Assembly: GCA_900469445.1 (NCBI GenBank)
Contig: UBXM01000005.1
Coordinates: 1 to 54,402 of the forward strand
Reading direction: 5' to 3'
Origin: Hyphomicrobiales bacterium
Lineage (GTDB): Bacteria; Pseudomonadota; Alphaproteobacteria; Rhizobiales; Rhizobiaceae
Length of the DNA: 54,402 bases
In this document: positions 25,240-34,243 of the stretch, one piece after another
How the letters are laid out: every line of letters starts with the position of its first letter
Position numbering within the stretch: the first letter of the stretch is position 1
The notes under the pieces: model-generated
Seen by the model: only the letters and a program-made list of their open reading frames with translations
Database searches by the model: none
Told to the model about the DNA's origin: nothing
Program-made: the position numbers and the translations under genes

Positions 25240-26163
25240 TCAGGCTTTCTTCAGCGCCGAATAGGCAACGGCCATCTTGGCGGCGAGCGTTGCGTTGTTT
25301 TTCACCAGCTCGATATTGGCCTTCAGGCTCTCGCCCTTGGACAGTTCGTTGATACGGGCAAGCAGGAAGGGTGTCAGTTCCTTGCGACCGATGCCGCGTT
25401 CGTCGGCTTCACGCACGGCATCGGCGATCGTGCCGTCGATGAATTCCGGCGTGAGGGCAGCGGTTGCCGGAATGGGATTGGCGATCAGCAGGCCGGTGCC
25501 GGTGCCGAGCTGGTGATGCAGCCACATCGCCTTGGCGATCTCTGCTGCCGTATCCAGCTTGTGATCGGCCTTGTAGCCGCTCTTGCGGGTGAAGAATGCC
25601 GGGAATTCATCGGTTCCGTAAGCGATGACGGGAACGCGCTGGGTTTCCAGATATTCGAGCGTCTTGGCGATATCGAGGATCGACTTGACGCCGGCGCAGA
25701 CGACGGCCGTCTTCGTGCGGCCAAGCTCGGTCAGGTCGGCGGAAATGTCGAAGGTCTGCTCGGCGCCGCGATGTACGCCGCCAACGCCGCCGGTCGCAAA
25801 GATCTCGATGCCGGCGAGATCTGCGAGCAGCATCGTGGCGGAGACGGTCGTGCCGGCGGTCTGCTTGCGCACCATGGCGGCGGCCAGATCTCGGCCGGAA
25901 GCCTTCACGACATTCTTGGCCTGGGCAAGCTTTTCAAGTTCGTCGGCGTCGATACCGGCGCGCAGTTCGCCCTCGATGACAGCGATCGTCGCCGGGACTG
26001 CACCATTGGCGCGAACGACATCCTCAACTGCCTTTGCCGTTTCGAGATTGGCCGGGTAGGGCATGCCATGGGTGATGATGGTGGATTCGAGCGCGACGAC
26101 CGGTCCGCCCTTGGCGATTGCGTCGGCGACTTCCTTGTTGAGCTTCGGCTTCAGGAGTTGCAT
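25240..26163 (-). CDS. psuG: pseudouridine-5'-phosphate glycosidase
   Basis: Cleaves the C-C glycosidic bond of pseudouridine 5'-phosphate to uracil and ribose 5-phosphate. The 307 residues match the PsuG (indigoidine synthase A-like) family throughout: VVALESTIITHGMPYP, GAVPATIAVIEG, FATGGVGGVHRGAE, ADLTELGRT, GTDEFPAFFTRKSG and LLIANPIP. AAAGGA lies nine bases before the ATG at 26163. It lies 14 bp behind the kinase that makes its substrate, forming a complete pseudouridine degradation pair. Confidence 0.95.
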   Translation of the reverse strand: MQLLKPKLNKEVADAIAKGGPVVALESTIITHGMPYPANLETAKAVEDVVRANGAVPATIAVIEGELRAGIDADELEKLAQAKNVVKASGRDLAAAMVRKQTAGTTVSATMLLADLAGIEIFATGGVGGVHRGAEQTFDISADLTELGRTKTAVVCAGVKSILDIAKTLEYLETQRVPVIAYGTDEFPAFFTRKSGYKADHKLDTAAEIAKAMWLHHQLGTGTGLLIANPIPATAALTPEFIDGTIADAVREADERGIGRKELTPFLLARINELSKGESLKANIELVKNNATLAAKMAVAYSALKKA

Positions 26164-26177
26164 GTCGTCTTGTCCTT

Positions 26178-27290
26178 TCAATTCGTGAGCCTGTGCCGGT
26201 TGGCAGCGATAAGCTCGGCAGACAGATCGGGATGTACACTGGCGGTACATTCGGTGGTGAGTGTGGCGGCAAGCGCGCCTGTGCGTGCCGCATCGAAAAT
26301 TTCATCGCCTTCGAGCAAACGGTGAAGGGTGGCGGCAATCATCGCGTCGCCTGCGCCGGTCATGTCGACAGGAGCGGCCTTCACGGCGTTGATGAACTCG
26401 ACCGTCTCCGCTCCGGCAACGGCCATGCCCTGCGCGCCGGTGCTGACCACGGCCATGCCGGCGCCCGCCTGCTGTAGTGCCAGCGCAGCCTGTTTGGCGC
26501 CTTCCGGTGTATGTGCGTTCGACTGGCCGAGAATGGCGTTTGCTTCGTCGATATTCATGAAAAGCAGGTCTATGCCGTTCAGATCTTTCGGCAGACGCAT
26601 CACCTTATGCGTCGATACCGCATCGATCGCCAGCCGGCAGGAGGCGTTTCTGGCGCGGGAGATCAACGCGGTCAGCGCGTCCGCCGGCAGATTGCAGTCC
26701 GCAAATAGCCAGTTCGAGGCGGCGAGATGCGGCCATGCCCGCTCGATATGTTCCGGTTGAAACAGGTCGAAGATGTTCATGTCGGCAATGCCGAGAACGA
26801 GATCGCCGGCTGCGTCGAGGATCGCCGCGTATTCTGCGGTCGGGCGTTCGCTTGATGTCACGACCTGACTGACGTCGATCCCGATTTCGCGCATATATCT
26901 GAGAAGAGCCTGGCCACCGTCATCGTCGCCGACGATCGAGATGAAGCCGGTTGAGGATCCAAGCCGGGCAAGGTTTTCCGCAACATTTCGGGCAACGCCG
27001 CCGAGGCTGCGGGTGCTTTCGACGGGGTTCGATGTTTCCAGCACGATCTTGGTGCGTGCGTGATATTTTCGGTCCAGCACCGCGCCGCCGATGCAGTAGG
27101 CGCGTGCTTCGGTGGATAGAACATAGCCCCTTCCGAGAATGTGCCCCTTGTTCATCAGCTGAACGATATGAGCGGCCACGGTGGACCGCGCAAGCCCCAG
27201 GGCCGTGGCGATTTCCTGCTGACCGGCGAAAGGGTTTTCGCGGATCAAGGCCAGAACGGCATTTTCCTGCGGTGCAAGCGGCTGGGTCAT
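26178..27290 (-). CDS. psuK: pseudouridine kinase with N-terminal HTH
   Basis: Phosphorylates pseudouridine to its 5'-phosphate. About 370 residues: an N-terminal winged HTH of some 60 residues (NAVLALIRENPFAGQQEIA, LGLARSTVAAHIVQLMNKG) fused to a PfkB-type sugar kinase (SLGGVARNVAENLARLG near residue 100, final motif DMTGAGDAMIAATL). E. coli PsuK has the same HTH-kinase arrangement. The ATG at 27290 is chosen because AAGGAG ends nine bases before it; another ATG two codons upstream is too close to that site. The HTH raises the possibility of self-regulation at the dyads just upstream. Confidence 0.9.
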   Translation of the reverse strand: MTQPLAPQENAVLALIRENPFAGQQEIATALGLARSTVAAHIVQLMNKGHILGRGYVLSTEARAYCIGGAVLDRKYHARTKIVLETSNPVESTRSLGGVARNVAENLARLGSSTGFISIVGDDDGGQALLRYMREIGIDVSQVVTSSERPTAEYAAILDAAGDLVLGIADMNIFDLFQPEHIERAWPHLAASNWLFADCNLPADALTALISRARNASCRLAIDAVSTHKVMRLPKDLNGIDLLFMNIDEANAILGQSNAHTPEGAKQAALALQQAGAGMAVVSTGAQGMAVAGAETVEFINAVKAAPVDMTGAGDAMIAATLHRLLEGDEIFDAARTGALAATLTTECTASVHPDLSAELIAANRHRLTN

Positions 27291-27319
27291 CTGCATGGGC
27301 TCCTTGCGGAACTCATGCA

Positions 27320-27346
27320 GACAATTGTTTGTCAAGTCAACAGTTG
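27320..27346. promoter_or_regulatory. paired dyads upstream of psuK
   Basis: GACAA-TTGT-TTGTC (27320-27333) and CAAC-A-GTTG (27338-27346) lie side by side in the 66-bp gap between the gnd stop and the psuK start. They may be operator halves for the psuKG unit, possibly for the HTH domain of the kinase itself. TTGACT and TTGACA hexamers on the minus strand overlap them. Confidence 0.4.
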
Positions 27347-27356
27347 TTTCTTGGCG

Positions 27357-28355
27357 CTATTTGTTATGCGGCTTTTCGACATGGCCGCCAAAGGACTTGC
27401 GCATCAGCGACAGCATCTTGTTGGCGTATTCGGCATTGCCTTGGGAATCGAAACGGCTGAACACAGCGGCCGACAGAACCGGGACGGGAACGCCCATGTC
27501 GATCGCGGCCTTCATCGTCCAGCGACCTTCGCCGGAATCCGAAACGCGGCCGCCGAAATTGCTGAGCGACGGGTCGGACTTCAAGCCTTCGGCGGTGAGA
27601 TCGAGCAACCATGAGCCGACGACGCTGCCGTGGCGCCAGACTTCGCTGATCGCCTCGATATCCATATCGAACTGATAATATTGCTTGTCGGGCAGGGGCG
27701 TCGTTTCCGCGTCCGCCTCGCGATGGGCATTGCCGACATTTGCCTGCTTCAGAACGTTGAAGCCTTCGGCATAGGCCTGCATCATGCCGTATTCGATGCC
27801 GTTATGGACCATCTTGACGAAGTGACCGGCTCCGCTCGGGCCGCAATGCAGATAACCGCGTTCGGCGGGGCGAAGGGACGGATCGAGGTCTGCCCCCGGC
27901 GCCAGGGTGGCAAAGATCGGGTCGAGATGTTTTACCGCCTCGTCCGGGCCGCCGATCATCAGGCAAAAGCCGCGCTCAAGCCCCCATACGCCGCCGCTCG
28001 TGCCGACGTCGACATAGGAAATGCCCTTTTCGGCGAGCTTGACGCTCTCGTCTATCGCATCGCGATAATTGGAATTGCCGCCATCGATAATCATGTCGCC
28101 GGGCTGCATGAAAGCCGCCAGTTTTTCGACGATGCCGGGTGTGATTGCCGCAGGCAGCATGATCCATACGGCACGGGGTGGCGTCAATTTTTCAAGGAAC
28201 TGTTCGATGGACGAGATGCCGACGGCTCCCTCGCCAACAAGCGCCTCGACGGCGGCCGGGTTGACGTCGTAGGCGACGCATTCATGACCCGCGCGCATAA
28301 GCCGCCTTGCCATGTTGCCGCCCATGCGGCCCAGTCCCATCATTCCGATCTGCAT
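27357..28355 (-). CDS. gnd: 6-phosphogluconate dehydrogenase, decarboxylating (short GndA/YqeC type)
   Basis: Oxidises 6-phosphogluconate to ribulose 5-phosphate and CO2. At 332 residues it belongs to the short class, shorter than the about 470-residue E. coli form. The Rossmann motif GLGRMGGNMARRL is at the N-terminus, then IIDGGNSNYRDA, the substrate segment VDVGTSGGVWGLERGFC with catalytic Ser/Gly region, and GAGHFVKMVHNGIEYGMMQ with Lys and Asn. Short forms are often NAD-specific. It lies between anmK and psuK on the same strand; ribose and ribulose phosphates link it to PsuG. Confidence 0.93.
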   Translation of the reverse strand: MQIGMMGLGRMGGNMARRLMRAGHECVAYDVNPAAVEALVGEGAVGISSIEQFLEKLTPPRAVWIMLPAAITPGIVEKLAAFMQPGDMIIDGGNSNYRDAIDESVKLAEKGISYVDVGTSGGVWGLERGFCLMIGGPDEAVKHLDPIFATLAPGADLDPSLRPAERGYLHCGPSGAGHFVKMVHNGIEYGMMQAYAEGFNVLKQANVGNAHREADAETTPLPDKQYYQFDMDIEAISEVWRHGSVVGSWLLDLTAEGLKSDPSLSNFGGRVSDSGEGRWTMKAAIDMGVPVPVLSAAVFSRFDSQGNAEYANKMLSLMRKSFGGHVEKPHNK

Positions 28356-28491
28356 GTGTAAGCCTCTCGATGCAGGTTTAGAATCGTCAGGAAACTAGGA
28401 CGATGTGTCGCATGCCTCAAGTTCTTTAAATCGATTTATTTTTTGCAATGGTCACGTCTGCGGCATGCTGCAGAAATGTGACGGAAAAATC

Positions 28492-29610
28492 CTATGGATT
28501 GGCGATCCTGCCGCCGGTCTGCGCCTTCGGCACGCCGGTCGTCGTCGGGAAGCTGATTGGCAGGCCGCGGAGTGCGCGGACAGCGAGGAAAGCAAACAAC
28601 TCAGCCTCGACCGCATCACCACGCCAGCCGAATGTATCGGCGGATACGGCTTGGACACCGGCCCGGCCCTCGATCATGGACATGATTGTGGGGTTGCGCC
28701 GCCCGCCGCCACTGACGATCAGGCGCTTCGGCCTGTGTGGCAAAAGATCGAGCGCCTTGCCGACGGCGGAGGCGGTGACGGCGGAGAGCGTTGCGGCGCC
28801 ATCGGCCGCGTTAAGGCCTTCGGCCATGGCCGAGGTAAAATCAAAACGATCCAGCGATTTCGGATAGGGGGCGGTCAGGTACGGGTGCTGTAGCAGGCGC
28901 TCCAGCCGTGCTTCGTCCACCTTGCCGGACGCGCCGAGCTTTCCGTCCCGGTCCATCTCACCGAGGCCAAGTCCCTTGATGAAGTCGTTGAGTGGCGCGT
29001 TGGCCGGTCCGGTGTCGAAGGCGACCACCATCTCCTTGCCGTCCCACCAGGTGATGTTGCCGACGCCTCCGAGATTGAGGATGGCGCTATCGCCGCTCTG
29101 ATCCACGTCGCGCAACAGGGCGGTATGATAGATGGCAGCCAGCGGAGCGCCTTGCCCGCCGGCCCGCACATCGGCAGTGCGGAAATCATAGGCGACCTTG
29201 GTTCCAAGAATGGTTGCCATCAACTGCCCGTCGCCAAGCTGTCTCGTATCGCCCAGCCGCTCTTTGGTTGGCGCGCGATGCAGCACCGTCTGTCCGTGAA
29301 AGCCGACGACCGCGATCTCTTCCATGGGTAATCCGGCGCTTTTTACAAGTTCCTGCACCGCACTGGATTGCGCGCGGGTCAACGCCTCCTCGGCTTGTTT
29401 GAAGATGGCCGGTTCCGGTCCGTCGAAATTCCAGTGGCGAGCCTGGCGCAGCGTGTCTTCCAACAGGAGGCGGGTTTCTTCCGAATAGGGAGAAAGCGTA
29501 TAGGCGCCGAATGTTTCGACACTCTCTCCGTCCGTCTTGAGAAGTGCCACGTCTATATTGCCGTCGAGTACCGTTCCGGTCATCAACCCGACTGCCCAGA
29601 TAGGCTTCAT
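28492..29610 (-). CDS. anmK: anhydro-N-acetylmuramic acid kinase
   Basis: Converts 1,6-anhydro-N-acetylmuramic acid to N-acetylmuramic acid 6-phosphate in cell-wall recycling. The 372-residue protein opens with [17 protein letters not shown], a rhizobial variant of the usual MSGTSLDG ATP-binding motif. It continues with [40 protein letters not shown] (catalytic Asp) and [18 protein letters not shown] lies seven bases before the ATG at 29610; an upstream in-frame start has no such site. No murQ or nagZ is adjacent. Confidence 0.94.
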   Translation of the reverse strand: MKPIWAVGLMTGTVLDGNIDVALLKTDGESVETFGAYTLSPYSEETRLLLEDTLRQARHWNFDGPEPAIFKQAEEALTRAQSSAVQELVKSAGLPMEEIAVVGFHGQTVLHRAPTKERLGDTRQLGDGQLMATILGTKVAYDFRTADVRAGGQGAPLAAIYHTALLRDVDQSGDSAILNLGGVGNITWWDGKEMVVAFDTGPANAPLNDFIKGLGLGEMDRDGKLGASGKVDEARLERLLQHPYLTAPYPKSLDRFDFTSAMAEGLNAADGAATLSAVTASAVGKALDLLPHRPKRLIVSGGGRRNPTIMSMIEGRAGVQAVSADTFGWRGDAVEAELFAFLAVRALRGLPISFPTTTGVPKAQTGGRIANP

Positions 29611-29913
29611 CGCTTCTCTCCAAATCGCAAACGCTCGAATCAAACTACCCCATAGTGCCTTTCTTGCCACGGGAGCCGCAACCATGTGGTCGAGTTCGAT
29701 AACTGCACCGCTGGCGGGAGCGGTCAAAGCTTCCGCAACAAAGGCGGGCCTTCCGATCTAAAAAATCCTTGACGCGAATCACACATGCGATCACTTTGTA
29801 ACGGCGCTTTGACTGTATTTTGATTTTAAGCGTAACTTCATGTCTTTGGTGTAATGCTTGTCGTGGGGCGTATTCGGTCGTTCGTTTTGGCAGGCATCGG
29901 GGAGAGTTTCGGG
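29611..29913. other. intergenic region between divergent anmK and repA
   Basis: About 300 bp that must hold the divergent promoters of anmK and repA. I looked for the RepABC-type partition site (16-bp palindrome GTTnnCnGCnGnnAAC) and did not find one. TTGACG at 29769 and TTGACT at 29809 are possible -35 boxes but neither has a convincing -10 at normal spacing. Confidence 0.55.
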
Positions 29914-31179
29914 ATGGCCGGATCGGCTGGAAAAATGGGAGCGCCAAGAGGCGAGGTCACGCTGGAAACGCGGCAGCTTGCCGACGAGACCATTGCGATG
30001 GATGCGCGCGCGCTTTCCGAGCAGCTCAAGGCGATGCGCGAGCGCCTTTTCCCGCCGCTTGCCAGCAAGACGCTGCGCAGCTTTTCTTCCGGCGAGGCCG
30101 CCAAGCTGATCGGTGTATCCGACGGTTATCTGCGCCAGTTGTCGCTGGCCGGAGAGGGTCCGCAGCCTGAGACGGGGGCGGGCGGACGCCGGTTCTATTC
30201 GCTTGCCGATATCAACGCTTTGCGCAGCCACCTGGCGGAACAGGCGGCCGCCAAGGGCAATATCGCCAAGGCGAGATCCTATCTGCCCCGTCGTGACGCG
30301 GCGCAGAACGAGCATCTTCAGGTCATATCTGTCACCAACTTCAAGGGTGGATCGGGCAAGACCACGTCCGCCGCTCATCTGGCTCAATATCTGGCCCTGA
30401 CGGGACATCGTGTGCTCGCGATCGATCTCGATCCGCAGGCTTCGCTTTCTGCCTTGTTCGGTTATCAGCCGGAACTCGACCTGACCGGTAACGATACGCT
30501 GTATGGCGCCATCCGTTACGACGATGAGCAGCGCCCGCTCTCCGAGGTCATTCGCGGGACCTATTTCCCAGGCCTCGATCTGGTTCCCGGCAATATCGAG
30601 CTGCAGGAATTCGAGCATGTAACGCCGCAGGCGCTGGCAAACCGACAGAGCGGCAAGGACAGCGGCCCACTGTTCTTCGCGCGGATCCAGGCGGTTCTGT
30701 CGACGGTGGAGCAGGATTACGATGTGGTCGTGATCGATTGCCCGCCGCAGCTCGGTTACCTGACCCTGTCGGCGCTTTGCGCTTCCACATCGGTTGTTGT
30801 GACGGTACATCCGCAGATGCTGGATGTCGCCTCGATGAACCAGTTCCTGTTCATGACGTCCGACCTTCTGTCCGTGGTGCGCGAGGCGGGTGGCACGCTC
30901 AATTTCGACTTCCTGCGCTACCTGGTTACCCGTTTCGAGCCGAATGATGGGCCTCAGGCGCAAATCGTCGGTTTTATGCGCTCGCTGTTCGGCGATCGTG
31001 TTCTGACGGCGCCGATGGTGAAATCCACGGCCGTCTCCGACGCCGGCCTGACGAAGCAGACCCTTTACGAGGTCGGGCGTGAGAATTTTACGCGATCAAC
31101 CTATGATCGTGCGCTTGAAGCGATGAATGCCGTCAACAGTGAGGTGGAGGCTCTCATCCACGCGGCCTGGGGCCGATAG
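29914..31179 (+). CDS. repA: plasmid partitioning ATPase RepA (ParA family)
   Basis: A 421-residue ParA-type ATPase of the repABC group. The N-terminal about 120 residues carry a MerR-like HTH (SSGEAAKLIGVSDGYLRQL, GRRFYSLADINALRSHL) that binds the operator in relatives. The ATPase has Walker A in NFKGGSGKTTSAAHLAQ (deviant KGGxGKT form), LAIDLDPQASLSALFG, and VVVIDCPPQLGYLTLSA. GGGAG precedes the ATG at 29914. It is followed after 21 bp by repB. In repABC plasmids RepA and RepB segregate the replicon and repress the operon, and RepC starts replication; no repC is found here. Confidence 0.93.
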   Translation: MAGSAGKMGAPRGEVTLETRQLADETIAMDARALSEQLKAMRERLFPPLASKTLRSFSSGEAAKLIGVSDGYLRQLSLAGEGPQPETGAGGRRFYSLADINALRSHLAEQAAAKGNIAKARSYLPRRDAAQNEHLQVISVTNFKGGSGKTTSAAHLAQYLALTGHRVLAIDLDPQASLSALFGYQPELDLTGNDTLYGAIRYDDEQRPLSEVIRGTYFPGLDLVPGNIELQEFEHVTPQALANRQSGKDSGPLFFARIQAVLSTVEQDYDVVVIDCPPQLGYLTLSALCASTSVVVTVHPQMLDVASMNQFLFMTSDLLSVVREAGGTLNFDFLRYLVTRFEPNDGPQAQIVGFMRSLFGDRVLTAPMVKSTAVSDAGLTKQTLYEVGRENFTRSTYDRALEAMNAVNSEVEALIHAAWGR

Positions 31180-31200
31180 ACGGAAGAAAGGTTCTGGATC

Positions 31201-32265
31201 ATGGCTGCTAGCCGGAAAAACGAGTTGAGAGCGCTGTTCGGAGGCGGGCTTGCGCCGGGCGCCGCGCCTGCGCCTGAAACACAGTCGGAGCCAAAGCCGC
31301 AAGCCGAGGCGCCGGCTCCGGTAGCCAATCCGGCGGGGCGCAGTGCCGCTGGTGCGGTGAAGGCCATGGGCCTCTCGCTCAATGCCATGACCCGGGAAGC
31401 AGAAGAGGCGCGCCTGCTCCGTCAGGCACTCAGCGAAGGCGAACGTGTCGTTGCCATTCAGCCGGACAAGATCGACTCTTCGTTTGTCGAAGACCGTCTG
31501 CGGCTGGACGATCAGGACGACGAGGATCTCGCGACGCTTATCGACAGCATGCGCGAGAGCGGCCAGCAGGTGCCGGTGCTGTTGCGCAATCATCCGGAAA
31601 AGCCCGGTCGTTACCAGACGGCTTATGGCCATCGCCGCATTCGGGCGGCCTCGCGCCTCGGGATCGAGGTCAAGGCAATCGTCCGCACTTTGTCGGATGA
31701 CGAACTGGTGTTGGCGCAGGGTAAGGAAAACGCCGAGCGCCGCAATCTCTCGTTCATCGAGCGTGCCGTCTTCGCCAAGAATCTTCTCGCCGGTGGTTTC
31801 GACCGCAAGGTGATCGGCGAAGCGCTGTCGGTCCAGAAAAGTGAATTGTCCCGGTTATTGCAGGTCGTCGACGCCGTGCCGGAAGCGATCATTCGCGCAA
31901 TCGGTGCCGCTCCGAAAGCCGGCCGTGATCGCTGGATGAAGCTTGGCGAATTGCTCGCCTCGGAGAAGGCTCAGGCTGCGGCCATGGCAGAAGTGTCGGA
32001 TGCCGCTTTCCAGTCGTCGGCGAGCGATGAGCGGTTCCAGCTCATATTCGATCATCTTCTTTCGAAGCCGGAAAAGTCGCAGCCCTCAGAACCGAAGCTG
32101 TTGAAGGACAGCAAGGGCAAGGTGTTTGCGCAAGCGCATATAGACGGCAAGAAAAGCCGGATCGAATTTGCGCCGGGGGTCGATCGTCGGTTCGTTGACG
32201 AGGCCATGAAGGCTCTCGTTCAGCAATATAACGCGTTTCTCTCCGGTTCGACCTCGAAGGGATGA
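31201..32265 (+). CDS. repB: plasmid partitioning protein RepB (ParB family)
   Basis: A 354-residue ParB-type centromere-binding protein. An N-terminal linker rich in Ala, Pro and Glu (about 15-50) precedes the ParB nuclease-like domain (QQVPVLLRNHPEKPGRYQT, YGHRRIRAASRLG, GKENAERRNLSFIERA) and the HTH (VIGEALSVQKSELSRLLQV). A RepB-type C-terminal dimerisation region follows. It forms the partition complex with RepA. The normal next gene, repC, is absent: the following gene faces the opposite way and encodes a glycosyltransferase-like protein. Confidence 0.92.
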   Translation: MAASRKNELRALFGGGLAPGAAPAPETQSEPKPQAEAPAPVANPAGRSAAGAVKAMGLSLNAMTREAEEARLLRQALSEGERVVAIQPDKIDSSFVEDRLRLDDQDDEDLATLIDSMRESGQQVPVLLRNHPEKPGRYQTAYGHRRIRAASRLGIEVKAIVRTLSDDELVLAQGKENAERRNLSFIERAVFAKNLLAGGFDRKVIGEALSVQKSELSRLLQVVDAVPEAIIRAIGAAPKAGRDRWMKLGELLASEKAQAAAMAEVSDAAFQSSASDERFQLIFDHLLSKPEKSQPSEPKLLKDSKGKVFAQAHIDGKKSRIEFAPGVDRRFVDEAMKALVQQYNAFLSGSTSKG

Positions 32266-32275
32266 GGCAAGACTG

Positions 32276-32297
32276 GTGCCCGTTTGTCGACGGGCAC
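32276..32297. terminator. hairpin after repB
   Basis: GTGCCCGT and ACGGGCAC form a perfect 8-bp stem with loop TTGTCG, 10 bp after the repB stop and before the convergent glycosyltransferase stop. No T run follows. In repABC operons a small antisense RNA gene lies at this position between repB and repC; this hairpin is too short to claim that. Confidence 0.5.
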
Positions 32298-32311
32298 TCG
32301 CGCTAAACCCG

Positions 32312-33154
32312 CTATTCCCGCCAGTGATCATTGATCCATGGAGTTGGCAGGATGAAGTGGCGCAAATGCTTCCAGGCGGATTTCCTGGGGCGCTTCTTCT
32401 TGTCAAAGACCGCCATCAGGTGGGACAGGGGAGAAAGAGCTTCCGTGTTGAAGCTGAATATGCCCTGCGCGGCTTTCTCAGGATGAAAGCCCCTCGGAAA
32501 CAGAACGATACGAGCATTCGACGGAAGAGAGGGTGCTAAGAAATAGTTCAGCGGAAACGGCCAGCGGCAATCCTGCTTGAAGTGCAGGACGTGCCTGCGG
32601 GGAAAGAACTTTATCCCGCCCGGGGCATTTCGGGTCACGTAGCGCTGTTCGAAATTGTACTGGTCTGCGATAGCCTGAGGGTTGGCCCGGAACTTCTCTT
32701 GGATAGGGACGAGCTTCCCGACGGGGAAGCGAAATACCGATGTCTGACCCAGCCGCTCGAAAGGCGTTGTCTGGTTGCGGGCCAAAACGATGTCATCCGC
32801 ATTCCCGATGGTGAAGAAATCATCGAGCGAGCCGGTAATGACGAGATCGAGATCGAGGAAAAGCACCGGGCCACGGAGAGAGCCAAGCGTTTCACCCCAA
32901 AGGCGCGACTTCTGCCAGATGCCCATCGTTCCGGTCGGCATGTTTTCGATGCCGAGCGGAGGAAGATCTTCACAGAGAATCTCGGGATTCAATCCTTCAC
33001 GACTGTCGGTAAAGCAGGTGAATGTGAAGGGAGGGGTGATGTTGCGCTTAACGCTGGCGTAAAGTCTGTTGATGAATGGAGCGCCGTATTTCGTGCCCCA
33101 GCTGATGCAAATGACCTGTTTGACGCCATTCGTTTCTGCCAAAACATCAGTCAT
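32312..33154 (-). CDS. glycosyltransferase-like protein (nucleotide-diphospho-sugar fold)
   Basis: A 280-residue cytoplasmic protein without membrane segments. The central LFLDLDLVITGSLDDFF carries the DxD metal-binding pattern of GT-A enzymes, and ISWGTKYGAPFINRLYASV at the start looks like the sugar-nucleotide side. The C-terminal part is basic (KKKRPRKSAWKHLRH), perhaps for membrane contact. The acceptor and sugar are unknown. The ATG at 33154 is used; a GTG four codons earlier is possible. Confidence 0.7.
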   Translation of the reverse strand: MTDVLAETNGVKQVICISWGTKYGAPFINRLYASVKRNITPPFTFTCFTDSREGLNPEILCEDLPPLGIENMPTGTMGIWQKSRLWGETLGSLRGPVLFLDLDLVITGSLDDFFTIGNADDIVLARNQTTPFERLGQTSVFRFPVGKLVPIQEKFRANPQAIADQYNFEQRYVTRNAPGGIKFFPRRHVLHFKQDCRWPFPLNYFLAPSLPSNARIVLFPRGFHPEKAAQGIFSFNTEALSPLSHLMAVFDKKKRPRKSAWKHLRHFILPTPWINDHWRE

Positions 33155-33364
33155 GAACGCACCCACTTCTTCATTTCTACGGTTCCGAATACTGGCTCTG
33201 GTGGATGAAATTCCATTGAGACGGACGCTATCTAAGATGGAAGCGCGCCTCGCTCAAGCCCGCATTTCGGAAGTCGATTGCAGGGAGGTTGGTTGAACTG
33301 ACATCCGATTTGCCGCACATGTTCGACTAAAACGATCAGATTTCAAACACCTGGAACTTGTTTT

Positions 33365-34237
33365 ATGAGCACAAATCCCCTGGTCAAAGGTTTTTACGAC
33401 GAGCGTACGGGCAGCATCCAGTATGTGGTGAGTGATCCGGAGACGAGACATTGCGCGATCATTGACCCGGTGCTTGATTACGACGAGAAGTCGGGCAGCA
33501 CGAAAACGTCGAGCGCGGACGCGATCCTCTCCTATATCGAGAGCGAAGAGCTTACCTTGCAATGGATCCTCGATACGCATCCACATGCCGACCATTTTTC
33601 CGCGGCGAGCTATCTGAAGACGAAAACCGGCGCTCCGACGGCGATCGGCGCCAAGGTGGTCGATATCCAGAAGCTCTGGCAGACGATCTACAACATGCCG
33701 GAAATGAAGACGGACGGATCGCAATGGGACCGTCTCTTCGCCGATGGCGAGAGTTTCGGGATCGGCAACATCAACTGCAGGGTCATCCACTCCCCGGGGC
33801 ATACGCTGGCTTCGATCACCTACGTGGTCGGCGATGCGGCATTTATCCACGATACTTTGTTTATGCCGGACAGCGGCAGCGCGCGTGCGGATTTCCCCGG
33901 CGGTAGCGCTGCGAGCCTGTGGTCGTCGGTCGAGGCGATCCTTGCTCTTCCGGATGATACGCGGTTGTTCACCGGGCATGATTATCGTCCCGGTGGCCGC
34001 GAAGCGGTGTGGGAAAGCACGGTCAGGCAACAGAAAGCCGCAAACGCCTATGCTGGCCAAGGGCGGGAGGCCTTCATCCGCTTGCGCGAGGAGCGGGACG
34101 CCACCTTGCCCTTTCCCCGCTTGATGCTGCACGCGTTGCAGATCAACCTGAATGCGGGCCGCATACCGGCGCCGGAAGCCAATGGAACCAGCTATCTCAA
34201 AATCCCGATCGATGCCTTCGCCGTTCAGGCATGGTAG
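33365..34237 (+). CDS. MBL-fold metallohydrolase, ETHE1/persulfide dioxygenase-like
   Basis: A 290-residue metallo-beta-lactamase-fold protein. Metal ligands are in THPHADH (about residue 76), HSPGHT and HDTLFMPDSGSARADFPGG, with TGHDY near the end. The MPDxGxARxDFPGG pattern is typical of the persulfide dioxygenase/ETHE1-like branch that oxidises glutathione persulfide. No rhodanese or DUF442 domain is fused and no sulfide sensor is adjacent, so the role is a family-level inference. It is convergent with the LysR gene with six bases between stops. Confidence 0.75.
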   Translation: MSTNPLVKGFYDERTGSIQYVVSDPETRHCAIIDPVLDYDEKSGSTKTSSADAILSYIESEELTLQWILDTHPHADHFSAASYLKTKTGAPTAIGAKVVDIQKLWQTIYNMPEMKTDGSQWDRLFADGESFGIGNINCRVIHSPGHTLASITYVVGDAAFIHDTLFMPDSGSARADFPGGSAASLWSSVEAILALPDDTRLFTGHDYRPGGREAVWESTVRQQKAANAYAGQGREAFIRLREERDATLPFPRLMLHALQINLNAGRIPAPEANGTSYLKIPIDAFAVQAW

Positions 34238-34243
34238 ACGAGG

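Noticed and set aside
29611..29913. A RepABC-type parS site upstream of repA
   Set aside because: No 16-bp GTTnnCnGCnGnnAAC palindrome could be found by eye in this gap or next to repB.
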